The translations under genes were made by a program, and so were the position numbers. Below are positions 11,071 to 21,399 of a DNA stretch of 64,000 bases, piece after piece. Under the pieces are notes generated by a model that was not told the DNA's origin, did no database searches, and saw only the letters and a list, made by a program, of their open reading frames with translations. Numbering within the stretch: position 1 is the first letter of the stretch; each line of letters opens with the position of its first letter. Origin of the DNA: Spirometra erinaceieuropaei (Eukaryota; Platyhelminthes; Cestoda; Diphyllobothriidea; Diphyllobothriidae); contig CACRXP010000012.1 in assembly GCA_902702965.1 (NCBI GenBank), positions 585,750 to 649,749 on the forward strand, given 5' to 3'.

Positions 11071-11259
11071 CTTTTTCTTTGGCATCAAGTACACCTTGAA
11101 GTTCAGCCAGTTTTCGCGTACTTTTTGCAATTTGGTCGTTCAGTTCCGTCGTTTCCGCAATGCGTCGGGAACGCTCTGCTTCGTGTGCTTTTGTCGTTTC
11201 ATTTAACTTTTCTTTCGCTTGGAGAAAGCTGTCATTCAGATTTCTTATCCGTTGTCCAG
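11071..11259 (-). CDS. LEKR1-like exon 4
   Basis: A 189-bp exon following a CTTCTTCCTTGAAG acceptor, in phase with exon 3. It encodes about 62 residues with strong coiled-coil heptads (FLQAKEKLNETTKAHEAERS and KSTRKLAELQGVLDAKEK). The proposed donor is GTATTG after AAAAAG. An alternative GTGTAC donor 24 bp earlier has the same phase. A small open frame reads through into the intron for another 30-odd codons without coiled-coil character. Confidence 0.65.
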
Positions 11260-13197
11260 CTTCAAGGAAGAAGGTAGACAAAACTTATGAAGTGCGCTTT
11301 CGAAAAAGCCGACTTTTAAAATGCAACGACGTCACCTTGTTGGCGTTTGCTTAAATTCCCTGCAGATTTAAAAATGGCGGCCAAACTCTGTCGAGTGGTA
11401 TTTTTCAGCCCAGAGAAAAACGACACAATATGAGAATAGCACTGAATGCTATCAGTAATTATAAGTCATAAGATAGCAGGGAATACGATTCGACACGGTT
11501 GACTAGAAATGAATCGGCATTTAAATGCTGGTTGAAGTTAGTTATTTATACCGGGTCCTCTCCATCTCAAAGAAATATTTTGGATTATGTTTCAAAGTTA
11601 TCCAGGGGGCCGTTCTTTCAAAAAATGGAGAAGAGAACATGTTCGCACCTTAAATGCTGCAGGTGAGTTCGGGATCTGATATTCAGAAGCAGATATTAGT
11701 TCTCAGACTACTCTGCAGCCGATGAAGAGACCTCTGTTGTAGTTTTTTTTCCCAATAAATGTTTCTTTCGACAGTCATTCCTTTCAACAATACATTGACT
11801 TGTGTTATCTGCAGTCATAATTAAAGTTCGTAAAAACACCTTTAAATCCCAAAAAGAGAAAAATTTGTTTTTGATGCAAGCTTTCGTCATTTCCTTAACG
11901 AGTAACCCGTCTAATTTCACGCATAGATCACACGTAGCGGTTAAGTAATGAAGCAATGTCGTTCGACGCTTGAAATTCAAGAAGCATCGCTTTTCTCGTC
12001 TTAGTAAGTGATGGTTGAGGACTTGTAAAAATCTGCCCCGGCGAATTTCAAGTCGGCGTCCCGGACACGACGAATGCAGCTTTTTCTAAGGCGACAATGT
12101 CTGCCAGCTCATTCGCACTTTGCAAACTTAGTTTTCCGTTCCGTCGGAAGAAAAGGTTTATTCAGAAGCAGTAACTGCATGCTCGCGCATTAATTCTCTC
12201 GGAGATAAAACAAGCCATCGTCAGTATGTTTGACCTCTAAGCAGGTTTTGGGGAAGGGGGAGGGGTTAAGATAACATCGAAGGATGCTACCGCTGTGTGG
12301 AGAATGGAGACTTACGGGAGGACGTGTGCGTGGTGTTCTTAGAGGGGCGGTTATTACACAATTGGATGATCACCTCGGATATCTGCAATTGTGCTGACAA
12401 TAGGGGTACCAGCTAAAAGCCAAGACATGCGTGTTTCGGTGATCCTGTGCCGCTGACTGACGCAGCTGCGAGGGGTCCGATTCAGCAGTGGGTTCCACAG
12501 CGAAACACGCGATTCTGGGCTTTTTAGCCAGTACCTGTGTTATCAGTACGGTAAATTATTGCACAACTCTAAACTACTGGTTGCCTGTTGGCGATTTGTG
12601 ACCTCTACGCGGTTATTACGCAGTAACTGATGGGTTTCAGCTCAAATATTCATGTCAAATTTCGGACCGGGCCTGAAAGGGTTTGTTCCGAAGGATTTAC
12701 TCCACGTTCACGCATTAATCTTATCCCAAATTAAACAAGGGAAGATAAAACTGTAATTCATGTACCAGACAACAGACGGGAAGGCTGGAGAACTGACTGA
12801 CGAGCCGAAACCCTCGTAGCTGCGTCAGGCAGCGGTACAAGATCGGGGAAACACGCACGTCTGAGTTTTTAGATAATATACTTGTTGCCAGTATGGTAAA
12901 TAAGGACACAATTGTGTAGTACTGACTGCCTGTAGGTAGTTTGCGAATATCACGCGGCTTCTTTGCAGTAGGTAATGGATTTCAGTTCAAATATTCATAT
13001 TATATTTCGGACCGTGTCTGAAAAGGTCTGTTCCAATGAATTTACTCCAAGTTCACCTATTAATTTTCTCTAAAATTAAGCAAGGCAAAAAGGGTCTGGC
13101 TTTTGAAGTAAGCTTTCGTCAACCGTCAGAGCATTAATAAGCAGACGTATACGTTTGAAAAAATCCAGTGCTATCTGCAAGCAGTATATCTACTCAC
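11260..13197 (-). other. Intron 3, about 1.9 kb
   Basis: It contains the tandem/inverted repeat family D at 12.4-13.08 kb. Elsewhere no exon or known element was recognised. Confidence 0.45.
12400..13085. repeat. Repeat family D, two tandem units with inverted part
   Basis: Blocks around TTCAGCTCAAATATTCATGT (12.63 kb) and TTCAGTTCAAATATTCATAT (12.98 kb) recur in the same order about 346 bp apart. Segments near 12420-12480 are reverse complements of segments near 12790-12870 (both with a CTGCGTCAG-type block). A third copy lies near 42990-43165. Confidence 0.5.
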
Positions 13198-13358
13198 CTT
13201 CCAAAAGAAGTTTGTTCGTATAACAAACGAACGGTTGCATTTCTCGCTCGAGATTGAGAGACTTTGCATCAGACACGTAAGAATGTGCCACTCGTTTAAG
13301 ATTCCGAACTTCACTAATCAGATCGATTAACTGAAGCCGTTTGGTCTTCTCAGAGTCT
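13198..13358 (-). CDS. LEKR1-like exon 3
   Basis: A 161-bp exon preceded by a pyrimidine-rich CACTAG acceptor and followed by a consensus GTGAGT donor. Its phase matches exon 2. It encodes about 53 residues, including KRLQLIDLISEVRNLKRVAH and later LNLEREMQPF. The helical, charged composition continues the coiled coil. No stop interrupts the frame. It lies beside the tandem repeat of 12.4-13.1 kb, which is intronic. Confidence 0.62.
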
Positions 13359-15675
13359 CTAGTGGAGTAAATGAATTAAAAGTTTTAATTCAAGCCTTTC
13401 TGTACGTAAAATGCGCGCAAAAACACACGAAAACTGTGTTAACAAAACCTAGTTTTCATCTCAACCGATGCAATTCCCGCATAAGCACGAAATATATATC
13501 CTCCCTCACGGTATATAGACCTTCATTGCTTGCGACAGGCGAAAGGAGGTATGAAAAAATATACTAGTCAAAGAATTTGATAACGGCAGCGAAAAATGAA
13601 AAAAATCAACCATTATGGGAGCCATATACAGACGCACATAGAACTTCACGAAAATAAACGCATAAATCTCCTAAACGGATCCTACAAGATCGCCTTAACT
13701 TCACCAATTTGGGCACTTACTTTTCACTTGCCTCATCTCTTAATACGTCGAAGGCCCCGTGAGCACACACGCTTGCGCCGCAAGCATAACGTCTGGAAAC
13801 TTCAGTACGTTGTTACATCCTTCCGTCGAATACTGGCACGCTTCTAGTCATGTCTCGTGTCTTTATTGCTGGACTACAAGCAAACTTTGAGCCTCAAATG
13901 AACTGCAAAATCTATAACCGATTTCAGTTAATTTTAATGCGGCATGATAACTGGCAGCAATCGAAGCATGTGCACGGCGAAGATCAGCGCACTTAACTGC
14001 CAAGCACAATGCAGGCATGCCCCTAATTATACGAATACGAAGATATGGTTGACGGTACAAGGCGTCGTTAATGTCTTTTACCGTTTTAGCTGCCCACACT
14101 TTCTGTACAAAGTGCGATATACTCCGAGTAATCCGAATTAACAAGGTTGTTAGAATAAATTAAACTTTATTTCTGGCAAAATTTTGAATGAAAAAGCTGT
14201 AAGCGGGTGCCGGTCTCGCAATCGCAGCAACTTCCTTCTCTCAGCGCTACCAACGATATTCCCTATCCCGTTAGCACCTCCAAAGGCCATTCGCTGGCAT
14301 GTCGGTGTCACCACAAAAGGATCATTTAATGCTGTGCCAAACCCTATTTTCCTTATTTTCTACGGTTCTAATATGTTTTAAGCTCCCCCTCCTAAACATT
14401 TTTCTACCCTGTCTGTCTGTAAGTTCGGAATCTATCTAAGATAACATACATAAATCTGTGTGTGTCATTCTCAGTATCCCTCATCGCCGCAAAATGTGAA
14501 CTTTTAGCCGTGTCCTCATGAACTGCATATTATTTGCTGCTATCGCGTTATGTCGGCGGTCATATACTGAACTCGCTGCATACATTACAAACGTCCAAGG
14601 GATATAACAGTCCGACCGTCGTAACCGACGATGCCCACTGTGTGTTCAGCAGCGGGCTGAGAGAGGGCACAGCGAACATGACGTGAAGTAATGTAAAGCC
14701 GTAGTGGGCTTGCAAATCGTCTTCAGAACTGTGTCCTTCTCCCCAATCTGGGCCCGGTGTCAAGACAGAGTTAAGAAGACGGGAGGGGGAGACGGCGTAG
14801 GTGGCTGGATCTATATCTACGCGCATAAGCACACCCTCTAGTTCACACCAAACACATGACGAGGATTTTAACTAACAAACGACAAGAGAGACGGTTGGTG
14901 CGATCGGATCTGCACCTAGGCATGCACCACAACCAGCTCGGATCCCACGAATTGGGAGTACCACAAAGGTCACATTAACAAAAAGTCATTGTGGCCTCAC
15001 TCTCTGACCGCCAGTCCACCACATCTCATAAATACTTACTGGGCTGACTGCGAGGTCCGAGTTATCCCGTCATTTGGCGACATTCCATGCCACAACTATC
15101 ATCGGGCCGTGATAGCCTCAAGTGGGCCATATTGTTTCTATTGAGGAAAATGCGCTGAGTCGTCTATCACATTCCCCACTCCCATTCCTTGGCTCTAGCC
15201 ACCGTTCGGGCCAGTCAGTCGTTTGGTGCGTGACGAAAAACAAGTAGGTCAAAACGTTCAGTAATGTCCATATTTTTTACAACTAATTATAATCGCAATG
15301 CGTCTAATCACGAGTGTCTCGTGATCACCCTGAGATTTCCCCAAGTCTGTTATCGAAATGGCCCCAAAGAGCACATCCCTATATCGCATTCACGTCCCGG
15401 TAAGGATGACACACTGATGTCGTTATTATAACAACTAATTATCTACACATGTTCATGCATGAACGTAAACAGCATGCGGTCCTGCCCGCAGAGCACAACG
15501 TAGCACGGTCTACCGGAAAGTTAAAAAATAATTGAATTAAAAACGAAAAAGTACGGTAAACCTTCGAATCAGACTAAGGGAAAAAGAGCAGAGGTTGACT
15601 GGGACAACTGAAAAATGTCTCAGATATGTGACAGAACTGATTATTAATTTTAGAATAAACAAGAGCAAAGCTTAC
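13359..15675 (-). other. Intron 2, about 2.3 kb
   Basis: No coding exon is recognised here. It holds one copy of the GC-rich repeat family A near 14.62-14.88 kb. The rest is anonymous AT-rich sequence. Small open frames occur on both strands (for example at 13863-14144 and 14184-14381) but match no family I recognise. Confidence 0.5.
14620..14880 (+). repeat. GC-rich repeat family A
   Basis: Contains CGACGATGCCCACTGTGTG, then GGTGTCAAGACAGAGTTAAG and GAGGATTTTAACTAACAAAC, in the same order as the other family A copies. Diverged. Confidence 0.5.
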
Positions 15676-15795
15676 AGAAGAGTATTAATCCTCGACGAAA
15701 GAGCAGTTACTTCTGTTTCTTTTGTTATCACGTGGTCGCTTACAATCTTAAGTTCTGAATCTAGGTCATGGTTTATCTTGATTAGGTTTTCCGTC
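15676..15795 (-). CDS. LEKR1-like exon 2
   Basis: A 120-bp exon encoding about 39 residues with the pattern INHDLDSELKIVSDHVITKE, a continuing coiled coil. It starts with one base completing a codon from exon 1 and ends in phase 2 at a good GTAAGC donor at 15675. Unspliced, the frame stops at once with TAA inside the donor. The following intron is about 2.3 kb. Confidence 0.65.
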
Positions 15796-15829
15796 CTAAA
15801 ATTTGATGTAACTGATATGCCTTTCACAC
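15796..15829 (-). other. 34-bp intron (intron 1)
   Basis: The intron begins GTGTGA and ends ATTTTAG. Removing it joins two coiled-coil segments in frame, whereas keeping it introduces a stop (the last three bases, TAG). Introns of this size are known in flatworms. Confidence 0.65.
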
Positions 15830-16116
15830 TTTTCTGTAAGCCGTTCAATCTCTTCCCGACATAGTAAATTTTCCGACTTAACCCTCTCAAAATCTGTTCG
15901 CATACGTAAAAAATGTTCCTCCTTCTCCTTCATTTCATCCAGATTTTTGGATAACTCGAACACTTTTTCCTCCATGGACTTGAACTCAGAGAGGATAAGA
16001 TAACTAACACCGCAGTACTGACAAACGGTCTCCATTCTATCCAGAGCCAAGAGCTCATCCGGCAGGGGAAAGCGAGGCCTGTAAGATATGCCATTTTTTT
16101 CCTGATGGAGGTCCAT
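15830..16116 (-). CDS. LEKR1-like exon 1 (start codon, CxxC motif)
   Basis: This exon holds the start codon, chosen because an in-frame TAG lies immediately upstream of the ATG. It encodes about 95 residues: a polar leader, then PLPDELLALDRMETVCQYCG around residues 17-36 with Cys-x-x-Cys, then a coiled coil from about residue 45 (KSMEEKVFELSKNLDEMKEK). The CxxC could bind metal, but only one pair is visible. The donor is GTGTGA at 15829, and reading through it reaches a stop after only ten or so codons. Splicing across the next 34 bp instead gives a smooth continuation (EIERLTEK then TENLIKIN). Exon phase at the end is 2. Confidence 0.72.
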
Positions 16117-16895
16117 CTACATCTGGCGACCTTGAACGACAATAATACCAAAATGCTGCCGGCGTTCTTATTACACATTTTGCCAACAAAAACAAAACAT
16201 TGGAAGTTCTATCAAAAACAAAACTGTTTGGTGATCTATACATTTCTACTTACTTTAGATTATGTATTTAAGAAATAAATCAGTACGAACCCACGCCAAG
16301 TTCCTAAAATCCAAAAAAAGGGGAAACAAAAGCAGATGAAAGGTCTCCGAGACACAAGAGGTATGCGCATTAGCAGGGGTTGGATGCTACTTGATATGAC
16401 AAGGTGGGGACGTTATCCGAGTTCTTCGCTAAATGGAGAAACTGCAAAGTTAGTCAACGCTGAGGCAAACTGAAATGGATCACAGAATTACCAGCAGATT
16501 ACTGAAGGTCGAAAGTTAAGGGCGTTGAAGTAGTGCGGCCATTAAAAGACAGAATCAGGGCCGCGAGAAGTTGGCAAATAGAAAAATGTAATATACTCTA
16601 ACTCGGAGGAAGAACCGTTTTAAGGTTCAAATATCACAACCAACAAAAACAACAACAACAACACAAATAACTCAGATAGCCGATAATGAAAGAGAAATGG
16701 CTAACTAAAAGGATATCTGGGAAGGACTAGTATAGGATGGCATAAAGTTATGGCTCTTTTTTGCCTATGTTCAAAGTCATCTAACCAAACTCAAAGAAAT
16801 AATAGCTGTCCCAAAAACAATCTCCTGACTACTTAGTTATAAGGGAAACATCGCATCTAGTATATATCGACGACATCCACATTGCCTGCTTACCA
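16117..16895. other. Interval between host gene start and LINE
   Basis: It should contain the 5' untranslated region and promoter of the LEKR1-like gene, but no TATA or other element is convincing. A short AAC-rich tract lies near 16637-16663. Nothing else is recognised. Confidence 0.4.
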
Positions 16896-16918
16896 GATCA
16901 GTATCAGTATCAGTATAT
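16896..16918 (-). repeat. LINE 3'-terminal hexamer repeats
   Basis: On the minus strand the element ends ATATACTGATACTGATACTG. This defines the 3' end of the LINE. Confidence 0.7.
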
Positions 16919-17290
16919 TTCGGAGAAAGTTGGTGTGTACCTTTGAAATCCCTATTGGTTACATGCAGAGGATATATATGGAGGAAATGGAAAGGAAGTA
17001 ACATGAAAGAAATGCGAGGGGAATAGCAAAAACTGTACCGATGAACACAGAATGTCATGCGTTAACAGAGTTTAGAGGCACATTAACTTGCTTTGTTGGT
17101 CAAAATACAGCGGACAGTTAAGGCACACTTAAGACACAGGAAAAGAAGTAAAATTGTTTAGTCTACAGGCATCGTGGTGAATGCGAACAGCGGTGTGCGA
17201 CGTGGCCCAAGATTAATAAATAACATAAACATATATTGCTTAAATGTTGGCAGTAGCATCGTTTTAACACTGAATTGTCCGCGTTGGCTG

Positions 17291-19100
17291 TCAAGGTGGC
17301 CGTAGTCCGGCGTTATTGTGGTGCGCGCTACAATGCTGATCTAGTCTCCATTTAAAAGTATCTACCGAGCCTGACATAACAACATCCTCAGGCAAGGCAT
17401 TCCAAGCTGCAACCACTCTGTTGGAGAAGAAGAACTTTCGGGTGTCTTGCCGGGCCCCAGCCACACGCAGTTTGAGTGGATGGCCTCTCAGGTTAGTCGT
17501 AGTCGCCAACTCGAAGAAGTCTCCAAACGCGAGAGAGCAGCCCTGATTGCGCACGATGCGGAAAGCTTGTATCAGGTCCCCACGTAGCTGTCTGTAACTC
17601 AAAGGAAAGAGGTCAAGATTAGCTAATCGTGTTTCGTAGGGTAGTGACCACTGCCCAGATACAAGTTTCGTTGCTCGCCGTTGAACTTTTTCGAGTATGC
17701 CCAAGTCTTTAGCGGTCCAGGGTCGCCATGCTTGGATAGCAAACTCCAGATGCGGTCGCACAAAAGTTTGAAAGACCTTGGCGAAGCAGTCTTCATCGAA
17801 GGAGGAGAACGCCCGTTTGACAAGGTATAGCATGGACATCGCCGACTTGGCCACCTTTGAACATTGCAGCGAAGGCCTAAGCGAGGTTGTGATCCATACA
17901 CCGAAGTCCTTCTGGGCGTCGACTTCTTGCAGTGGTTTACCAGTCAGACGGTAGACCGTGTGGTTAGGAGAACTGGTTCTGCCGACGCGTAGGAAAGTAT
18001 ACTTGTTTACGTTGAACGGTAGAAGCCAGTCTTTCTATCATTGCTCGAGGTGGTCCAGACTTGTCTGCAGTCGCGCCTCGCCAACTTCGCTTCGTATGGT
18101 ACTCCAGATCTTTATGTCATCGGCAAACATTGCGACATCGCAATTCAGTTCGTTTGCGCAGTCATTGACGTATACGAGGAACAGCGTAGGGCCAAGAACA
18201 GAGCCTTGGGGAACACCACTCTTAACGGTTACCTCGGCAGATTGTTGGTCACCGACGTGGACGACTTGAGAGCGGCCGATTTAAAAGCTCCGAATCCACA
18301 TCAGAAGCTTACCCCGCACTCCTGCACGGCTAAGTTTGGATAGAAGGCGGTGGTGAGGCACACTATCGAAGACCTTTTTAAAGTCGATATAGATAGCATG
18401 CACCATATCTCCTCTATCAACAGCCCTAGTCCAGTGTTCCAGACAGTAGAGCAGGTTTGTCACACAGGATCTGCCTTTTCGGAATCCATGCTGAGAATCG
18501 GAAAGGAAATGGTTTTGTTCAAGGAACTGCATTAGTTGTTGCTTTATTATCTTCTCCATAATCTTACAGCAAATGGAGGTGAGGCTGACCCGTCTGTAAT
18601 TGTTCGCAGAGACCCGACTTCCGCCCTTGTACAGCGGCGTAATCCACGCCGACTTCCAGTCGGGTGGCAGATATCCGGTCTCGAAGGATGTATGGAAAAG
18701 CATGGAGAGTGGCTTAGACAACTCACCGGCGAGTTCCTTCAAAATCTTCGCCGGAATCTCATCGGGACCTGGTGATTTGGATTCCTTTAGCCTCAGCAAC
18801 TCCGTCAGAACCATACCCTCACTGAACTGGACGGTCTCTATAATTGGGTTGTCTTCGAAGGATTGAAGGGCCGAAGGGTTGAATCCTGTTTCGCTACTAA
18901 AAACAGACCGAAAAAATTCTGAAGGGTGATCAGCTTTCGCCCTGTCGTCAGTGAGATGTTCGCCTTCAGCAGTCCTTATCAGGGGTATTGGGTCCTTGTT
19001 CCGCGTGCACTGCCTAATGTAACCGTAGAATAATTTAGGGTTCTCCGCGGCACGGTTAAGCAGATCCCGTTCGAATTCCTTTCTGGTTTTGAAGATAAGA
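17291..19100 (-). pseudogene. LINE ORF2 reverse transcriptase and C-terminus
   Basis: One frame runs from about 19100 to the stop at 17291. It contains SPGPDEIPAKIL, WITPLYKGG, SDSQHGFRKGRSCVTNLL, AIYIDFKKVFDSVPH, SGVPQGSVLGPTLF and the catalytic AMFADDIKIW near 18.12-18.14 kb. Downstream comes the conserved C-terminal region (VRPHLEFAIQAWRP, then NRVVAAWNALPEDVV). In-frame stops are TAA at 18281-18283 and the adjacent TGA-TAG at 18035-18040. The frame does not change across these stops. Confidence 0.87.
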
Positions 19101-20196
19101 CCCTTGACTCGATTTCTTTGAATTTTGTACGCGCATATAGATGTGGGGCCCCTGTCAGAAAGCGATTTTTTCCACAGCCGTCGTTTTTATTCACTTCATT
19201 CTTCAAGGCTTGCGTAAGCCATCGAGGTCTGTTAGTTAACCTCTTCCGTGAAAGCGGACAGTGGTTTACGAACAGCTCGTGCAGAATTGCTCGGAACCGT
19301 TGCCAGTCTTCGAGTATGCTCCCAACAAATATGGACTCCCACTCAATGCGTAAAATTTCAGCCCTCATTTGATCGAAATCCCCGCGCCAAAGGTTTCTTC
19401 TAACTGCCCCGGGTTTCTTGGGCATGGAAAAAAGCGAGTAATCCCATATAAGAACGACGTGGTCACTTTTACCTAAGGGGGGTAGGCATGACACCTCATC
19501 AATGCTGTCCTGTGACTTCGTAAGGACAAGATCAAGGCAGTTGGCTTGTTGGCTTTCGCGTACTCTAGTTGGTAACATGACGTGTTGAGTGAGAAATAGC
19601 TTCAATGCCGTGTTCAGAAAACTCTTATCGAAGGTCTGTTCTGAGCTATTTGCATGGGTTGAGCTCCAGTCAATATGGGGCGCGTTAAAGTCGCCCATGA
19701 TTAGGATATCCGGCCGCGTAGCGAACTTTTCGAGCTCCTCCAGCAGGCGAGCGTCGGCCATGTTGTCCCGTCTCGGCGGTCGATAAACTGTCAGGACATC
19801 GAGGCTAGGCGAGCTCGGCACTTTAATAGGCAACCAGATTGCCTCGGAACTGCACGAAAAGTTATCGGTCTTGTCTGATACATTTAGCCCATTTTTTACA
19901 TACGTTAGTACGCCTCCTCCCTGACGCCCTTCCCTATCCCTTCTAAACATCTGGTAGCCAGGCAAGGCCAGCTCACGGTCGTCCACGTGTTGGGTCAACC
20001 AGGTTTCTGTAAGAGAGATTACGTCAGGGGATAGGTCGCAGAGGTGGATCTTCAGCTCGTCGAACTTTGATAGCAAACTCTGTACGTTGGTGTACAAGAA
20101 TTTCAATTTCCGGCTGACGGAAGATGTGGTTACATTTGGGTTAGCGCCTTCACTTAATATGTCGGCTGCGCGGTCATTCGGACAGGACCTGTCCAA
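18979..20196 (-). pseudogene. LINE ORF2 endonuclease domain
   Basis: AP-endonuclease-like domain with, in order, FLYTNVQSLLSKFDEL, ISLTETWL, GGGVLTYVKN, LTVYRPPRR, ILIMGDFNAPHIDW, LDLVLTKSQ and LGKSDHVVL. These correspond to the N, E, Y, D-x-N and S-D-H active-site motifs. The frame is lost near 19100: downstream of there it gives unrelated residues, while the reverse-transcriptase frame is open from that point. Confidence 0.85.
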
Positions 20197-20915
20197 AGGA
20201 AGAGTGACGGACGCCGCCGTACTTGGTTCTTGTATATTACTAAATTGTTCTCCCCCTCGCTGAGCCTCTTTCTTACTTCTAGAACCAGCTGACGACGCTT
20301 GAGCCGTTCGGCTGGCGAGTAGTCCGGTTGAAAAAAAACACCGGGGTTGGAGCCTTTAATCCTGAATCGCCTGGAGTAAATGAGACTGGCTTGGTCGCTG
20401 CTGGTCAGCACAACTTTAAGAGGCCGGGGTCGAGTGGACACTGATGGATTATCTGCTCGTTTTCCAAGGCGGAAGGCTTTGATCACTTCAGTAGCCTCCG
20501 TGGGTTCCAAAATATTATTGAGAAGACCTTGGAAGAGTGATAGGTCTTCCAAAATTCGCTCCTTGGGAGTAATTGCACTTGATTCAGGGAGCCCCTGAAT
20601 AATAAGACATTGTTCTCTGTCGGTCTCTTTTTTATTTTCTACGGAATTGTGGTTCCCTAAATGACGTAACGCTCTGGGACTACGCGCTGGTGATGGTGGA
20701 GCAGATGCGCTTACGCCGTCTGTTTGTTTGACTCTTATGTTGACAATCTTGGAAGAAGTACTTGGCGGAGAAGACTGCGGAGAGAAATCTGTGGCTGTGA
20801 TGGATGAATCGATTCCACCGCTCGTACTAGGTCTATCAAGCTCGGACTGTTTCTGAGAGTCAGCAAAGGTGTTTGAACGCACACCATTTGTCATGAGGGG
20901 CGGAGCATCTGTCAA
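20154..20915 (-). pseudogene. LINE ORF1, C-terminal part (RNA-binding-like)
   Basis: After a Ser/Pro-rich segment comes EQCLIIQGLPESSAITPKER, then VIKAFRLGK, RPRPLKVVL and ERLKRRQLVLEVRKRL. This pattern (nucleic-acid chaperone-like ORF1 domain with IxGLPES and AFRLGK motifs) recurs in CR1-like elements, as far as I recall. The listed start is a TTG; the frame is open further upstream. Confidence 0.65.
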
Positions 20916-20932
20916 TGTCTCTGCTTCGACCG

Positions 20933-21379
20933 CTAAAGAGGCATCTTCCGGAAGTAGCCGTCCGTTTTCTCGGCCATTTTACAGTTGGATTTCTTTTTCT
21001 CCTTAGTTTTTGGGTTGCCTTTCTGGTCGTTATTTTCTCGCTTTTTAGCTATTCCTTCTGGGGCCGCTATAATAGGTGCTGGCGTTCCTATTATGCTGGG
21101 AGCTTTTGCCCTACTTCTGGTTACTCGTCCAGTAAGCAAAGTGCTAGCGTTAGCTTGGTCTAGACTGCATCGCAACTGGGCTTTTATCTTTGTGATTTCT
21201 TCCTCAAGATAGTTGACCTTGGCGGCTAGAATCTGGCATCCACTGCAGCTTTGGCCTGCATTTTCTGCGTCCATACAGTTAAGTAGACTATGTGATACCG
21301 CTCGCCGACGTGCTACGGTGGCGTAGGGATTAGCGCACTTGACTAAGCAAGGGGTGATCGCTGGATCGATTCCACACAC
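20933..21379 (-). pseudogene. LINE ORF1, N-terminal part (coiled coil)
   Basis: The frame includes a Cys cluster (CMDAENAGQSCSGC) followed by a leucine-zipper-like coiled coil (ILAAKVNYLEEEITKIKAQL) and a lysine-rich stretch. The frame stops at 20933 (PL then TAG). The next frame is open from about 20970 onward, so one frameshift separates it from the rest of ORF1. Confidence 0.65.
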
Positions 21380-21399
21380 CGATCCATTTTGCGGACGTC

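Larger units (their letters stand above)
349..16116 (-). other. LEKR1: Host gene: coiled-coil protein, LEKR1-like, N-terminal part
   Basis: I join nine minus-strand exons into one frame of about 402 codons: 15830-16116, 15676-15795, 13198-13358, 11071-11259, 6627-6702, 6472-6596, 6323-6392, 6195-6279 and 349-441. Each junction has GT-AG ends and matching phase, and the product is rich in E, K, L, Q and R in a coiled-coil pattern throughout. The gene has no visible end and continues left of the window. The N-terminal VCQYCGVSYL followed by EFKSMEEKV resembles what I remember of vertebrate LEKR1 (leucine-, glutamate- and lysine-rich protein 1), a poorly characterised coiled-coil protein. The exon chain is seen in the sequence. 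The family name is recall and needs a protein search. The weakest join is exon 4 to exon 5, where an extra exon may be missing. Confidence 0.6.

Noticed and set aside
17958..18866. Several plus-strand frames of 60-100 codons
   Set aside because: They are antisense shadows of the LINE reverse transcriptase.
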